A stretch of 64,000 nt of DNA from a virus. Shown here one piece after another: positions 15,260 to 26,184 of this stretch. Every line of letters begins with the position of its first letter. Position 1 is the stretch's first letter. The notes under the pieces were generated by a model. The model was not told where the DNA came from and searched no databases. It worked only from the letters and a program-made list of their open reading frames with translations. The translations under genes and the position numbers were made by a program. The DNA is taken from positions 62,001-126,000 of the IMG/VR virus record IMGVR_UViG_3300036791_001907. One strand, written 5' to 3'.

Positions 15260-15827
15260 TGAGATGGTGGCGGAGGCCGGCATCCCCGCGACCTGGGACG
15301 TCCTGATCGTCGGCGACGGCGCCGGCTGCTGGTGGGACCGGCCCTGCGGCTGGGGCTGCACCCTCTTTGATCATGCCCTGGGCCGCAGACGGGCCTTCTA
15401 CGGCGGCCTGTCGACCGGCTCGATCGCCATCGCCGAACTGATGCCGGCCGTGCACGCGATGCTCTGGTACGCCGAGTTCCACGGCCACGACCGCAAGCTT
15501 CAGCTGGGTCGCGGCACGCTCAACGTGCACGTGCTCACGGACAATGAGCCGACCGTCTGGCACTGGAAATGCCTGGCCGCAGGCGGTCAGCGCGCCCAGA
15601 AGCTGCGCCGGAAGCGGCCGCTCTGGAATATCATGCTCCAGCTCGAACGTGCCGGCTACAGTTTCCATTTCCACTGGACCGCGCGGCTGGCTGTGGGCCA
15701 GAACCAGCTCGCCGATGAAGTCGCCGGCAGGGCCCGCGACGCGATCGCCACATTCCAGCTGAAACCCCGTGACGGGGTCGCGCGCGATCTCGATAACGAG
15801 ATCTACAGGGTCAACCCAAGTACGTGA
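15174..15827 (+). CDS. RNase H-like fold protein
   Basis: 217 residues from the ATG at 15174, with CAGGAGG eight nt before. After a basic N-terminus (PRRRRKRAS) come candidate RNase H acidic positions in the usual order: WDVLIVGDGAG (Asp on strand 1), SIAIAELMPAVHAM (Glu on helix A), NVHVLTDNEPTVWHW (Asp on strand 4) and QLADEVAGRARD (last Asp). The order and spacing fit RNase HI-type nucleases that cleave RNA in RNA/DNA hybrids. It could remove primers, but might equally be a repurposed RNase H fold. It is the last gene before the 320-nt leader of the ribonucleotide reductase. Confidence 0.65.
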   Translation: MPRRRRKRASSNGQDRLELMDSIETLSLDEMVAEAGIPATWDVLIVGDGAGCWWDRPCGWGCTLFDHALGRRRAFYGGLSTGSIAIAELMPAVHAMLWYAEFHGHDRKLQLGRGTLNVHVLTDNEPTVWHWKCLAAGGQRAQKLRRKRPLWNIMLQLERAGYSFHFHWTARLAVGQNQLADEVAGRARDAIATFQLKPRDGVARDLDNEIYRVNPST

Positions 15828-16147
15828 TGTTGCTAATGGTTATGGCATGATCGCCAGATCGCGGCGAGGCGCGGGTTGGCTCGGTCGCCCGTGCTCGCTA
15901 GGATGAAACCCGCACGACCGCCAGCGATCGGGGAAGGCAACCCAGTGGGCCACGCCGGCGGTTTCGTGTCACGGAGTCCCAGGTTTCGCACGGAGGTGTG
16001 ACCATGGTCGGGCGGCCCTCGCATGCCAGCGGTCCCGCGGGACCGGCAGATGCCGCCTGAACCGATGCACTTCACCAGCCGCTCCGCCGTGGAGCCGGCC
16101 CTGGAGAGACTCCGTTTTTTCTCCCGGCGATCCCGAGGAACCAGACG
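15828..16147 (+). other. 320-nt leader of the ribonucleotide reductase gene
   Basis: Non-coding. It contains a candidate promoter (15876-15904), a stretch GCCAGCGATCGGGGAAGGC (15922-15940) that resembles the conserved P6 segment of cobalamin riboswitches, a 14-nt palindrome GGTCCCGCGGGACC (16031-16044), and GGAG/CTCC followed by TTTTTT shortly before the start codon, which could be a terminator. The downstream gene is a B12-dependent reductase, so a cobalamin riboswitch would make sense, but I could not align the full core or B12 box. Confidence 0.4.
15876..15904 (+). promoter_or_regulatory. Candidate promoter for the ribonucleotide reductase
   Basis: TTGGCT (15876-15881), 17 nt, TAGGAT (15899-15904). 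The spacing and TAGGAT hexamer match the candidate at 58029-58057. The resulting leader would be about 240 nt. Confidence 0.45.
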
Positions 16148-19870
<3,723 letters not shown>

Positions 19871-20015
19871 CACCGTGTCCAGCCCCGTTCCGGCCGTCGC
19901 CCCCATTCCGGGGCGCCGGCCCCGGCGCGCGCTAACGGGCCGGGCGAAAACCTGTCATATACCAGTGGATAGCGTCCCGTACGGGGTCGTTGTCCGGTTT
20001 CGCATGGAGGTCAAG

Positions 20016-20537
20016 ATGAGCGAGCAACCAACCAAGGGCGTGCCCAACCTGCTGGTCCAGATCACAGGTGACACGGCACTCTACGAGGCCGACAGCGACA
20101 TGAACGTCGTCCTGATCAACTGGGACCGCCTGGCGGACGACGACACGACCAGGGGCACGCTGTGCGAGGTCTGGAAGGAGATCTGGACCCTGCCCGAAGC
20201 GATGCGGGAGGGCCCGCTGTGCGACCTGATCGACATGGTGGAAGAGCGGTTCCCGATCATGGCCGAGTTCTGCCCCGAATGGTGGGATAATGACTACGCG
20301 GTGCCGGCCGGCCCGCCGGTCCCATTCGATGCCACCGCGGCCATCCTCCGGATGGGTCCCGACGCGGTCGATAGCATGCAGGATAATGCCCTTCCTACGG
20401 ATCGCCTGGCTGATGATCTGCCGGCGCGACAAGCCCATGACGGGCCGTTCGAGGTCAAGGTCCGGCAGGCTGCGCTCGAGTTTCTTGCAGCCGACCTGAA
20501 TGAGGCCGCCGACAATGAGCGCTCCGGAACCGCCTGA
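20016..20537 (+). CDS. Hypothetical protein
   Basis: 173 residues. The ATG at 20016 is chosen because GGAGG stands 5 nt before it; an in-frame ATG at 20004 has no site. The protein is acidic, with DSDMNVVLINWDRLADDDT near residue 27 and a helical C-terminus (VKVRQAALEFLAADLNEA). It overlaps the following gene, forming the head of a chain of small genes to 21973. No family recognised. Confidence 0.7.
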   Translation: MSEQPTKGVPNLLVQITGDTALYEADSDMNVVLINWDRLADDDTTRGTLCEVWKEIWTLPEAMREGPLCDLIDMVEERFPIMAEFCPEWWDNDYAVPAGPPVPFDATAAILRMGPDAVDSMQDNALPTDRLADDLPARQAHDGPFEVKVRQAALEFLAADLNEAADNERSGTA

Positions 20538-20820
20538 ACTGCCCGACGACTACGACGGCACGCTCTACCGGGTGGTCTTCGTCGAGGACGGCGAGCGCAC
20601 GATCGTGAACGTTCTGCTGCCAGGGCTGACCGCAGCCGTGAATGCCATGCGCCGCGCCATGATGGCGCTGCTGACGGCCCGGATCGGCCATCTCATCGGG
20701 CCCCAGACGCCCTACGAGGGCCAGGCGGATGTCTTCGGCAAACAGGTGCGGCTCTACCTGCCTGATGGTCCTGTGGACTTCCTGATCGAGGAGAGCGACG
20801 ACGATGCAATGGACCCCTGA
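20515..20820 (+). CDS. Hypothetical protein
   Basis: 101 residues from the ATG at 20515, overlapping the previous stop by 23 nt. Pattern of strands and one long helix (GLTAAVNAMRRAMMALLTARI), acidic end. It overlaps the next gene by 17 nt. Nothing identifies its function. Confidence 0.65.
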   Translation: MSAPEPPELPDDYDGTLYRVVFVEDGERTIVNVLLPGLTAAVNAMRRAMMALLTARIGHLIGPQTPYEGQADVFGKQVRLYLPDGPVDFLIEESDDDAMDP

Positions 20821-21043
20821 GAAGCTCAAAGAACGGGTCGCGGCGCTGCCTGAGGACGTGCGGACCACGATCATCTGCGACGTCGCCTGGAGCTTCTTTG
20901 GCGATCTCGATGACGATGGCGAGGAGTACATCGACACCGGCCGCAGGCCCGACAGCCCGGACCTGACTGCGGCGGTCGACTATCTCCGCGAGGAGCTAAC
21001 CAAGATGCGATCCGAGGAGGCTAACAATGACGACGCAGTTTGA
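20804..21043 (+). CDS. Small acidic protein
   Basis: 79 residues: an amphipathic helix (MQWTPEKLKERVAALPEDVR) followed by an acidic loop (FGDLDDDGEEYIDTG). It overlaps both neighbours by 17 nt, indicating coupled translation. No family recognised. Confidence 0.6.
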   Translation: MQWTPEKLKERVAALPEDVRTTIICDVAWSFFGDLDDDGEEYIDTGRRPDSPDLTAAVDYLREELTKMRSEEANNDDAV

Positions 21044-21272
21044 TCCCCTGGGTTCCCACTACGCGATGCATGGCGGCGACGCCGGAACCATGGTGCCGCT
21101 CTCCCGGGTACTGATCGAGACGGCCTTTATCCTGATCCCCGACGTCACCCTTGAGGTGGCCGTCACAAAGCTCCTGACGCTGGCGCGCAAGCTCGACGTC
21201 CCGGTCGATGACGGCTGGCTGGAGAACTGGTGTCGGGAGCTGTGCACCGAGGTCTGGCAGATGACCGCCTGA
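21027..21272 (+). CDS. Small hypothetical protein
   Basis: 81 residues, ATG at 21027 after GAGGAGG inside the preceding gene. Contains a hydrophobic helix pair (VLIETAFILIPDVTLEVAVTK split at proline) and a final WLENWCRELCTEVW. Function unknown. Confidence 0.6.
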   Translation: MTTQFDPLGSHYAMHGGDAGTMVPLSRVLIETAFILIPDVTLEVAVTKLLTLARKLDVPVDDGWLENWCRELCTEVWQMTA

Positions 21273-21289
21273 TCAAGGAGAACAATCCC

Positions 21290-21586
21290 ATGTCCATCGA
21301 CCTGTACAGCTACCAGGCGTGCCTGGGCACGCTGGTGATCGACTGGGCCAACCGCACGTTCACGCTCGCGGGCATGGACGGCGACGGCGGCGAGGAGATG
21401 ACCGTCGCCGATGTCCAGGCAACCTTCGCGGCGCATGCCAACAACGACGACATCGAGGTCTCGGCGCTCGTCTTCTGGCCCGAGAACGAGCAGCTCTGCG
21501 CTCATGATGAAGGCAGCTTCGCCAACGAGCTGGAGCACGACCGCGAGATCAAGGGCGACGACGAGGAGGACGGATGCGAGACGTGA
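21290..21586 (+). CDS. Hypothetical protein
   Basis: 98 residues from the ATG at 21290 (AAGGAG upstream). Very acidic, with LGTLVIDWANRTFTLAGMDG and a C-terminal DDEEDG stretch. It overlaps the next gene by 13 nt. No family recognised. Confidence 0.65.
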   Translation: MSIDLYSYQACLGTLVIDWANRTFTLAGMDGDGGEEMTVADVQATFAAHANNDDIEVSALVFWPENEQLCAHDEGSFANELEHDREIKGDDEEDGCET

Positions 21587-21822
21587 AGCTGCCCGACGGC
21601 ACTTGGGTCACGACCGCGCTGTTCGCCGGGGCGGCGACGGCGCAGGCGCAGTGCCCGGACGATACGTGCGCGTGGGAGGACAACGGCCCGATCATGGGCG
21701 AGGGGCCGGTGCCGGTCCAGCTCCAGCGGTGCCCCCGCTGCGGCTGGGTCCGCGGCCGCTACCTGGGCAACCCCCACCCCGAAGCTGGAAGCGACGAGCC
21801 ACTGGACTACAACCTGATCTGA
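21574..21822 (+). CDS. Small zinc-ribbon-like protein
   Basis: 82 residues. Cysteines CPDDTC near residue 27 and CPRCG near residue 53 form a likely zinc ribbon. Start overlaps the previous gene. One of about ten short CxxC proteins in the window; target unknown. Confidence 0.65.
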   Translation: MRDVKLPDGTWVTTALFAGAATAQAQCPDDTCAWEDNGPIMGEGPVPVQLQRCPRCGWVRGRYLGNPHPEAGSDEPLDYNLI

Positions 21823-21847
21823 ACCACAGAAAGGCAGGAGCAAGGAT

Positions 21848-21973
21848 ATGGTGGAAGCCGACGACGCCGATGGGAAGCTACCCGACGTTGGTGGTGTGAT
21901 CGCTGACGGCAAGCACCACGGGACGTTCTGTGGCTCCTGCCGCACAGAGCTCAGTTCTTACGAGGTCCGTTAG
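21848..21973 (+). CDS. Very small CxxC protein
   Basis: 41 residues: ATG at 21848, TAG at 21971-21973, sequence including HHGTFCGSCRTELSSYEVR. The cysteine pair CGSC plus the two His make a possible single metal site. Spaced 25 nt from the preceding gene and 28 nt from the next, with GGAG just upstream. Confidence 0.5.
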   Translation: MVEADDADGKLPDVGGVIADGKHHGTFCGSCRTELSSYEVR

Positions 21974-22001
21974 GCGTACGGTTCAGACAGGGAGAATCTT
22001 G

Positions 22002-22757
22002 ATGAGTAAGCTTTCGCAGAATGTCTGGATGGTCGACAACCTCAACCCCAATTCCCGGGATCCCGATGACGATGGAGCCGACGAGGGCTTCGATATCTCC
22101 GTGTACGACAGTCTGCTCGATGCCGACCAGGAGGCCAGGCGCATCGCCGGTTGCAGTCGATCGTCCCTGGCAACATCGGACTATCTGGTTTACCGCGGAC
22201 ACGATGGCGCGATCAGTGTCCTCGTTCACAGGGTTCCTCGCGAGGTGGCCAGTGCGCAGTGGCCCGAACTTGCGATCCCGACTGTCGACTATCCGGTGAC
22301 CGAGGAGGATCTCGCACTGATCAGGAAGCGTACCTGCAAACGCGTGCAGCGGCAGATCGCGGCCATCAACCTGCAAACCACCGCGATCGTGCAGCTGAGG
22401 GACAAGGTAATGGCACTGGCGGTACTGGCGATGCTGGCAGGAGAACCCGACCCGATCCGCCGTCCGCCCGTAAAAGGGGCTCGGGTTCAGTTCGCCTATC
22501 TCATTGCCCGCGGCCCGAACAAGGGACGGTTTGCCGCGGTGTTCAAGTGTCCGCAGCCCGGAGGATACCAGCTCGTCACTGGTCCCGAACGCTCATTCTC
22601 GGGTGGTTCGGGGCTGAAGCTGGACCATCGGACGGTCTATGGCAACTACACGACGCTGGCTGCGGCCATGGACGGTCTGGAGGCCCTGTTCGCCGATCAG
22701 CTCAGCGACCATCTCCGGCAGCTTCTGGCCACGGACTGCGCCACGCTCCGCTCCTGA
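22002..22757 (+). CDS. Hypothetical protein
   Basis: 251 residues from the ATG at 22002 (GGGAGAATCTTG upstream). N-terminal half acidic with SVYDSLLDADQEARR; a basic helical middle (LIRKRTCKRVQRQIAAINLQ); C-terminal part with ARVQFAYLIARGPNKGRF. The last segment looks like a beta-rich domain. No family recognised. Confidence 0.65.
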   Translation: MSKLSQNVWMVDNLNPNSRDPDDDGADEGFDISVYDSLLDADQEARRIAGCSRSSLATSDYLVYRGHDGAISVLVHRVPREVASAQWPELAIPTVDYPVTEEDLALIRKRTCKRVQRQIAAINLQTTAIVQLRDKVMALAVLAMLAGEPDPIRRPPVKGARVQFAYLIARGPNKGRFAAVFKCPQPGGYQLVTGPERSFSGGSGLKLDHRTVYGNYTTLAAAMDGLEALFADQLSDHLRQLLATDCATLRS

Positions 22758-22774
22758 CCTTGAGGAGGATCCCA

Positions 22775-23041
22775 ATGCCAGATCCTGAACTGCGCGCGGT
22801 CATCGTGCTGGGCAAGGATCACCTGAAGTGCCCTTACTGCGGCATCGCGGGGCTCGACAACTTTTACTACGTGGAAACCGCCTCGACCATGCGGGAGCTG
22901 ATCAGTCTGACGGATCAGTTGCTGCTGATCCGGTCGCATTACGCCGTGGCCGATGAGAGTACCGACAATCCCCGGCTGGGATGCAAGAGCTGCGACAAGG
23001 ACTGCGCGCTCCCGCCCGATCTCGAACTGGAATGGGAGTGA
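22775..23041 (+). CDS. Small zinc-binding protein
   Basis: 88 residues from the ATG at 22775 with TGAGGAGG upstream. CPYCG near residue 19 and CKSCDKDC near residue 70 give a split zinc ribbon around a helix (TMRELISLTDQLLLI). Coupled to the next gene (3-nt gap). Function unknown. Confidence 0.65.
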   Translation: MPDPELRAVIVLGKDHLKCPYCGIAGLDNFYYVETASTMRELISLTDQLLLIRSHYAVADESTDNPRLGCKSCDKDCALPPDLELEWE

Positions 23042-23043
23042 TC

Positions 23044-23313
23044 ATGGCCACGACCACCCTGGGACCGGACGGCCTGCTGGTCGAGGTGCGCGACGAAAGC
23101 GATGGCGACAACCGGGCGCCGCCCCGCACCTTCAAGGTGGCGCAGGATGCCTACGGCATCTTCGTCGAGGACGTTCAGAGCGGCCACCACGTGGTGCTGG
23201 AGATCTTCGATGGCCAGTTGAGCGCCCTGGTCTTCGACCGCGATCAGGAGGAGCCGGTGGTGAACCACAAGTTCACGCTCCCGCCCGCGGAAGACCAGCA
23301 CGGCGCCCCTTGA
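23044..23313 (+). CDS. Small beta-rich hypothetical protein
   Basis: 89 residues. Alternating strands (GLLVEVRDESDG, HHVVLEIFDGQLSALVFD, NHKFTLPP). Pseudoknot copy 11 begins 5 nt after its stop, which repeats the stop-then-pseudoknot arrangement seen at 207 and 2275. Confidence 0.6.
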   Translation: MATTTLGPDGLLVEVRDESDGDNRAPPRTFKVAQDAYGIFVEDVQSGHHVVLEIFDGQLSALVFDRDQEEPVVNHKFTLPPAEDQHGAP

Positions 23314-23681
23314 TGTGATCCGATGGCCACCGGAATATGTGGCGGTGACGGCAGCGCAGGAGAGGACAGCCGTGGCAAGCCGAGCCCGCTCGCGGCAGGG
23401 CAGGCCAAGGCGGGCCTTGGCAGCAAAGGCGGGGCGTGGACGGACGCGTTATGCTAGGATGAGCCTCGCGCAGGCAGGACCGCCGAGGATGGTTGAGGCT
23501 TGATCTATCAGGGCACGCCCAGCCAAGTCAGGGCAGGACGCCAGTCGTACTGGTCGGGACCCTACCGCCGGACCCGGCGGTGGGCCTGACACCCGGGGAT
23601 CCTGGGACACCTCTTGCCCCCAGGATCCCAGGTGGGCCGGTCTCTGGAACGAGACGTCGTTCCGGGGGCCGGTCCGTTTTC
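23314..23681 (+). other. Intergenic region with pseudoknot copy 11 and several hairpins
   Basis: Starts with the isolated eleventh pseudoknot, continues with the same GC-rich short-word text as the 1-5.8 kb tract, includes an orphan GCTAGGATG (23453-23461), and ends with three strong hairpins: ACCGCCG/CGGCGGT near 23572, GGGATCCTGGG/CCCAGGATCCC near 23595-23634, and GGAACGA/TCGTTCC near 23646-23663, followed by TTTTCTT. The last ones are well placed as terminators between convergent genes. No coding potential is seen. Confidence 0.55.
23319..23351 (+). repeat. Pseudoknot element, copy 11 (isolated)
   Basis: Helix 1 is TCCG/CGGA (23319-23322, 23331-23334): the first base pair is T-A instead of A-T, changed on both sides. 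Helix 2 GCCAC/GTGGC (23326-23330, 23339-23343), loops ATG and ATAT, tail GGTGACGG. It lies 18 kb from the other copies, 5 nt after a stop codon. Confidence 0.82.
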
Positions 23682-24635
23682 TTACGGGTCAAGCCACCCC
23701 CCTTCACTGCCGAAGGGATCGCGGGCGTGCATCAGTCCCAGGGCCAGCAGCTGATCGGGTCCGGTATAGCAGGTCGAATAGTCCGGGTGGAAGAAGGATC
23801 GGCTCGGAGTCTGCTCGAGCATCAGTTCCATGGAGCGGTATTCCCGGGCGTCGCCGAAGTGCTCGCCGCGGATGATCTCCTCCCGCGCCCGCGGCACCGC
23901 GTCATCAAAATGTTTGCAATGTAGGAGCGCTCCCCGCATTGGCGCCAACGTCACCGGGACCTTCAGGCCGTGCGCGCCGCAGTCGAACGCCTGGCCCGGC
24001 TGCCAGCGCACCAGCGGCAGCTTGCTGCCGGCCGGCGCGTCGCGGCCGAGCCCATCGAAGACGCGGGTCCGCGCGCCCCCCAGGATCATGCGGTGCGGAA
24101 ACGCCGGGATCGTGATCCAGCGATAGTGCTTGCGGTCGAAGAAGGGGGTTGCGGACAGGAACGGTTCGCCGCGAACATAGCCCACGCTGCCGAACGGCCG
24201 GTCGGAATAGCAGTCAGTGAGCACACAGAAGAGCGCACGGGCCTGGGCGCGGTCGAGTTCCCCGGTCAGGTCCTGGATCGGCTTGCCGGCGCTGCCGGGC
24301 CAGACCAGCAGCTCGTCGGCATCGGCGATCAAGACCCAGCATTCCGGACAGTGTGTGTTCAGGACCGGGTTGACCCAGTCCATGCCGAAGTGGGCGGGCC
24401 CGTAGCGGTCTTGGGTCTCGAACAGGCTGACGTCAGGCCGGTCCTCGAGAAACTCGTGGGTGCCGTCGCTGGAGCCATTGTCGATCAGCAGGAACCGATC
24501 GAACCCGAGCGCCCGATAATACATCAGGAAAAAGGGGAGGCGCAAGGTCTCGTTCCGGACCACGGAAACGACGACGTGATCGGTCGGCCGGATATCATCC
24601 GGCGGCCGTGTGGACGCGGCAAGTGTAACCGGCAT
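23682..24635 (-). CDS. Glycosyltransferase, GT-A fold (Glyco_tranf_2_4-like)
   Basis: 317 residues from the ATG at 24635 with GGGAGG upstream on the minus strand. N-terminal pattern HVVVSVVRNETLRLPFFLMYY, then FLLIDNGSSDGT, and WVLIADADELLVW with the metal-binding DADE. This is the arrangement of family-2-like transferases that use nucleotide sugars. Middle residues FDRKHYRWITIPAFPHRM and a His-rich GALLHCKHF complete the domain. It is alone on the minus strand here; acceptor unknown. It could glycosylate a virion protein, a cell-surface glycan or DNA. Confidence 0.8.
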   Translation of the reverse strand: MPVTLAASTRPPDDIRPTDHVVVSVVRNETLRLPFFLMYYRALGFDRFLLIDNGSSDGTHEFLEDRPDVSLFETQDRYGPAHFGMDWVNPVLNTHCPECWVLIADADELLVWPGSAGKPIQDLTGELDRAQARALFCVLTDCYSDRPFGSVGYVRGEPFLSATPFFDRKHYRWITIPAFPHRMILGGARTRVFDGLGRDAPAGSKLPLVRWQPGQAFDCGAHGLKVPVTLAPMRGALLHCKHFDDAVPRAREEIIRGEHFGDAREYRSMELMLEQTPSRSFFHPDYSTCYTGPDQLLALGLMHARDPFGSEGGWLDP

Positions 24636-24693
24636 GAAGGCCTCCCAGGTCCCGTTAGTGTTGCCCATCACGCACCAAGAGGAACGATGCCAG

Positions 24694-25098
24694 ATGATCC
24701 ACGATCCCGCCAGACTCCGGTTCGCACTGAAGTGCCTCAAGCTGGCTCGCGATGAGATGAAGGCGCACGGCCGCACCTTCATGACGCCGCGCCAGAACCT
24801 GTTCGACATCGCCGTGCAGTACGGCGGCAACATCGCGCTGACCCGCCAGGAGATCATGGCCGCCGCCCGGATGTTAAGATCGCGGCACGCCGCTGCGGCC
24901 AGCAAACGAAAGTACCGATCGACCGGGACCGGCGCCGAGGGCCCGTTCGCCATCGAGGTCGAGGCCGTCAGCCCGGCCGATGCATTCGTTGAGGTGTCCC
25001 TGAACGTGCGCGGGGAGACGGCCGTCGACACGCTGTTGGATCTGGCCACCGGCCAGGATGTGCTCGACGACATCGACCCTGATGACCCTGTGCTTTAG
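24694..25098 (+). CDS. Hypothetical protein
   Basis: 134 residues, ATG at 24694. Helical first half (FALKCLKLARDEMKAHGR, ALTRQEIMAAARML) then basic linker and an acidic beta-rich end (IEVEAVSPADAFVEVSLNV). The 17-bp palindrome begins directly after its TAG. No family recognised. Confidence 0.65.
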   Translation: MIHDPARLRFALKCLKLARDEMKAHGRTFMTPRQNLFDIAVQYGGNIALTRQEIMAAARMLRSRHAAAASKRKYRSTGTGAEGPFAIEVEAVSPADAFVEVSLNVRGETAVDTLLDLATGQDVLDDIDPDDPVL

Positions 25099-25115
25099 CG
25101 TTACGCAGCGTAACG
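25099..25115. promoter_or_regulatory. 17-bp palindrome, site 2 (perfect)
   Basis: CGTTACGCAGCGTAACG, a perfect 8+1+8 dyad immediately after a stop codon. Four nt later comes GGAGG and then the ATG at 25130, so the dyad sits where it would control initiation of the 25130 gene or fold as a 7-bp hairpin just upstream of its ribosome binding site. Confidence 0.75.
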
Positions 25116-25129
25116 ACCCGGAGGCAACA

Positions 25130-25450
25130 ATGCCCCTTTTCGACGTGACGGTCACAGTGACCCTGGCCGACGGCCACAGCTTCGAGGACGCCGAGATCGA
25201 CGCGCGCGACGATCTCGGCGACCACAACTACCACATCGAGGACACCTCACCACAGGCGGCCGAGGCGCTGGCGCTCGACCTGTTTCACGGCACGGTGGCG
25301 ATCGGCGCGCTCGAGGCCGTGGAGATCGACGTCAAGGTTCAGGAGGCGCGCCCGGGATCCCCGGAGACCTACCTCGACAGCGCGGCGGTCATCAAGACCA
25401 TCCGGGACCGGTGGCACCAAGACCGCGACCAGAACCTGGAGGAGCCATGA
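25130..25450 (+). CDS. Small beta-rich hypothetical protein
   Basis: 106 residues, directly downstream of the perfect palindrome. Begins FDVTVTVTLADGHSFEDAEI and contains AEALALDLFHGTVAIGALEA; a strand-helix mixed fold. The stop overlaps the next start as ATGA. Function unknown. Confidence 0.65.
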   Translation: MPLFDVTVTVTLADGHSFEDAEIDARDDLGDHNYHIEDTSPQAAEALALDLFHGTVAIGALEAVEIDVKVQEARPGSPETYLDSAAVIKTIRDRWHQDRDQNLEEP

Positions 25451-25644
25451 TCGACAATGATGCGCGCACCAGGCGCTATGGTCTCAGCCTCGGCGACGAG
25501 GTCGACTTCCGCTGGAACGGCGCGCGGCTTCGAGGCACGGTGATACGGCTGACACTCACCAAGGCCGTGATCAAGACCGCAGCTGCTGACTCGAAGACAG
25601 TTCTCTATCGACAGGTCGAACAGTCGAACCGGTATCCCACCTGA
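25447..25644 (+). CDS. Small SH3/KOW-like protein
   Basis: 65 residues. LSLGDEVDFRWNGARLRGTV, then IRLTLTKAVIKT: a short barrel of the kind found in SH3, KOW or Tudor modules. Coupled to the 25130 gene by an ATGA overlap. A similar small barrel is encoded at 35996. Confidence 0.6.
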   Translation: MIDNDARTRRYGLSLGDEVDFRWNGARLRGTVIRLTLTKAVIKTAAADSKTVLYRQVEQSNRYPT

Positions 25645-25858
25645 CGGGCTCCTCGACGGTGTGATGGGTCCGGAGGCGCCTCGAACAGGGAAGAAAAGCA
25701 AGAAAAAAGACCCTGTAAGGGAATGCCGGACGAAACTCGAAGATGGTGTAGGTGCAGCGGACGCCATCGAGGCGTAGCCAGGGCTTCGCCTGGCCGGCGT
25801 ATAGGTTGTTGGCGCCCCTAGTTGCGCATGGTGTCCAGGCGCGCGCTTATGTTACTCG

Positions 25859-25902
25859 TTCTTGGAAAGAGGGAGTCGCGGAGCGGCGACCCTTTCCAAG
25901 AA
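25859..25902. other. Long perfect inverted repeat
   Basis: 11-bp perfect arms TTCTTGGAAAG and CTTTCCAAGAA, 22 nt apart, with a further 5-bp inverted repeat inside (GTCGC/GCGAC). As RNA it is a stable extended hairpin; as DNA it could be an iteron-like or nicking-site dyad for the Rep-like gene downstream. Confidence 0.55.
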
Positions 25903-25950
25903 TTTACTCCCTTCGGAGGAGTTACTAGCAAAAAGATATGGGCTAGGAAC

Positions 25951-25979
25951 TTGACACCCGAGCTTCCCATTTTTATACT
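25951..25979 (+). promoter_or_regulatory. Consensus sigma70 promoter
   Basis: TTGACA (25951-25956), exactly 17 nt, TATACT (25974-25979). It is the best match to housekeeping consensus seen in the window. Transcription would start near 25986 and run through a roughly 200-nt leader containing CGCAAC/GTTGCG and ACACT/AGTGT hairpins into the gene at 26185. Confidence 0.75.
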
Positions 25980-26184
25980 CTACAAGCTCAGGCGCCGCAA
26001 CAAGTTGCGCACACTTTGTCGAGTGTCCATGATCCATGTCCTTGATGGCATTATCAGCGCATAACTCAATATACAGCCTCGAGTTGCGTATGATTGCCGC
26101 AGAGGGTGTACTCCAGTGTGTATATCTTTCCGATGAACTTTCCACCCGCAATTGAGGTTTTTCGCGCCCCGAGGAGGCCTTCTT

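Larger units (their letters stand above)
25645..26184 (+). other. AT-richer structured non-coding region upstream of a Rep-like gene
   Basis: No gene. Hairpins in order: ACAGGG/CCCTGT (25685-25690, 25711-25716) with an A-rich loop; GATGGTGT/ACGCCATC (25742-25749, 25761-25768); GCCAGG/CCTGGC (25777-25782, 25789-25794); TTCTTGGAAAG/CTTTCCAAGAA (25859-25869, 25892-25902) with an inner GTCGC/GCGAC; ACTCC/GGAGT (25906-25910, 25918-25922). A consensus promoter follows at 25951. Base composition is clearly less GC-rich than the neighbours, which fits acquired DNA, a small RNA or an origin. Confidence 0.55.
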
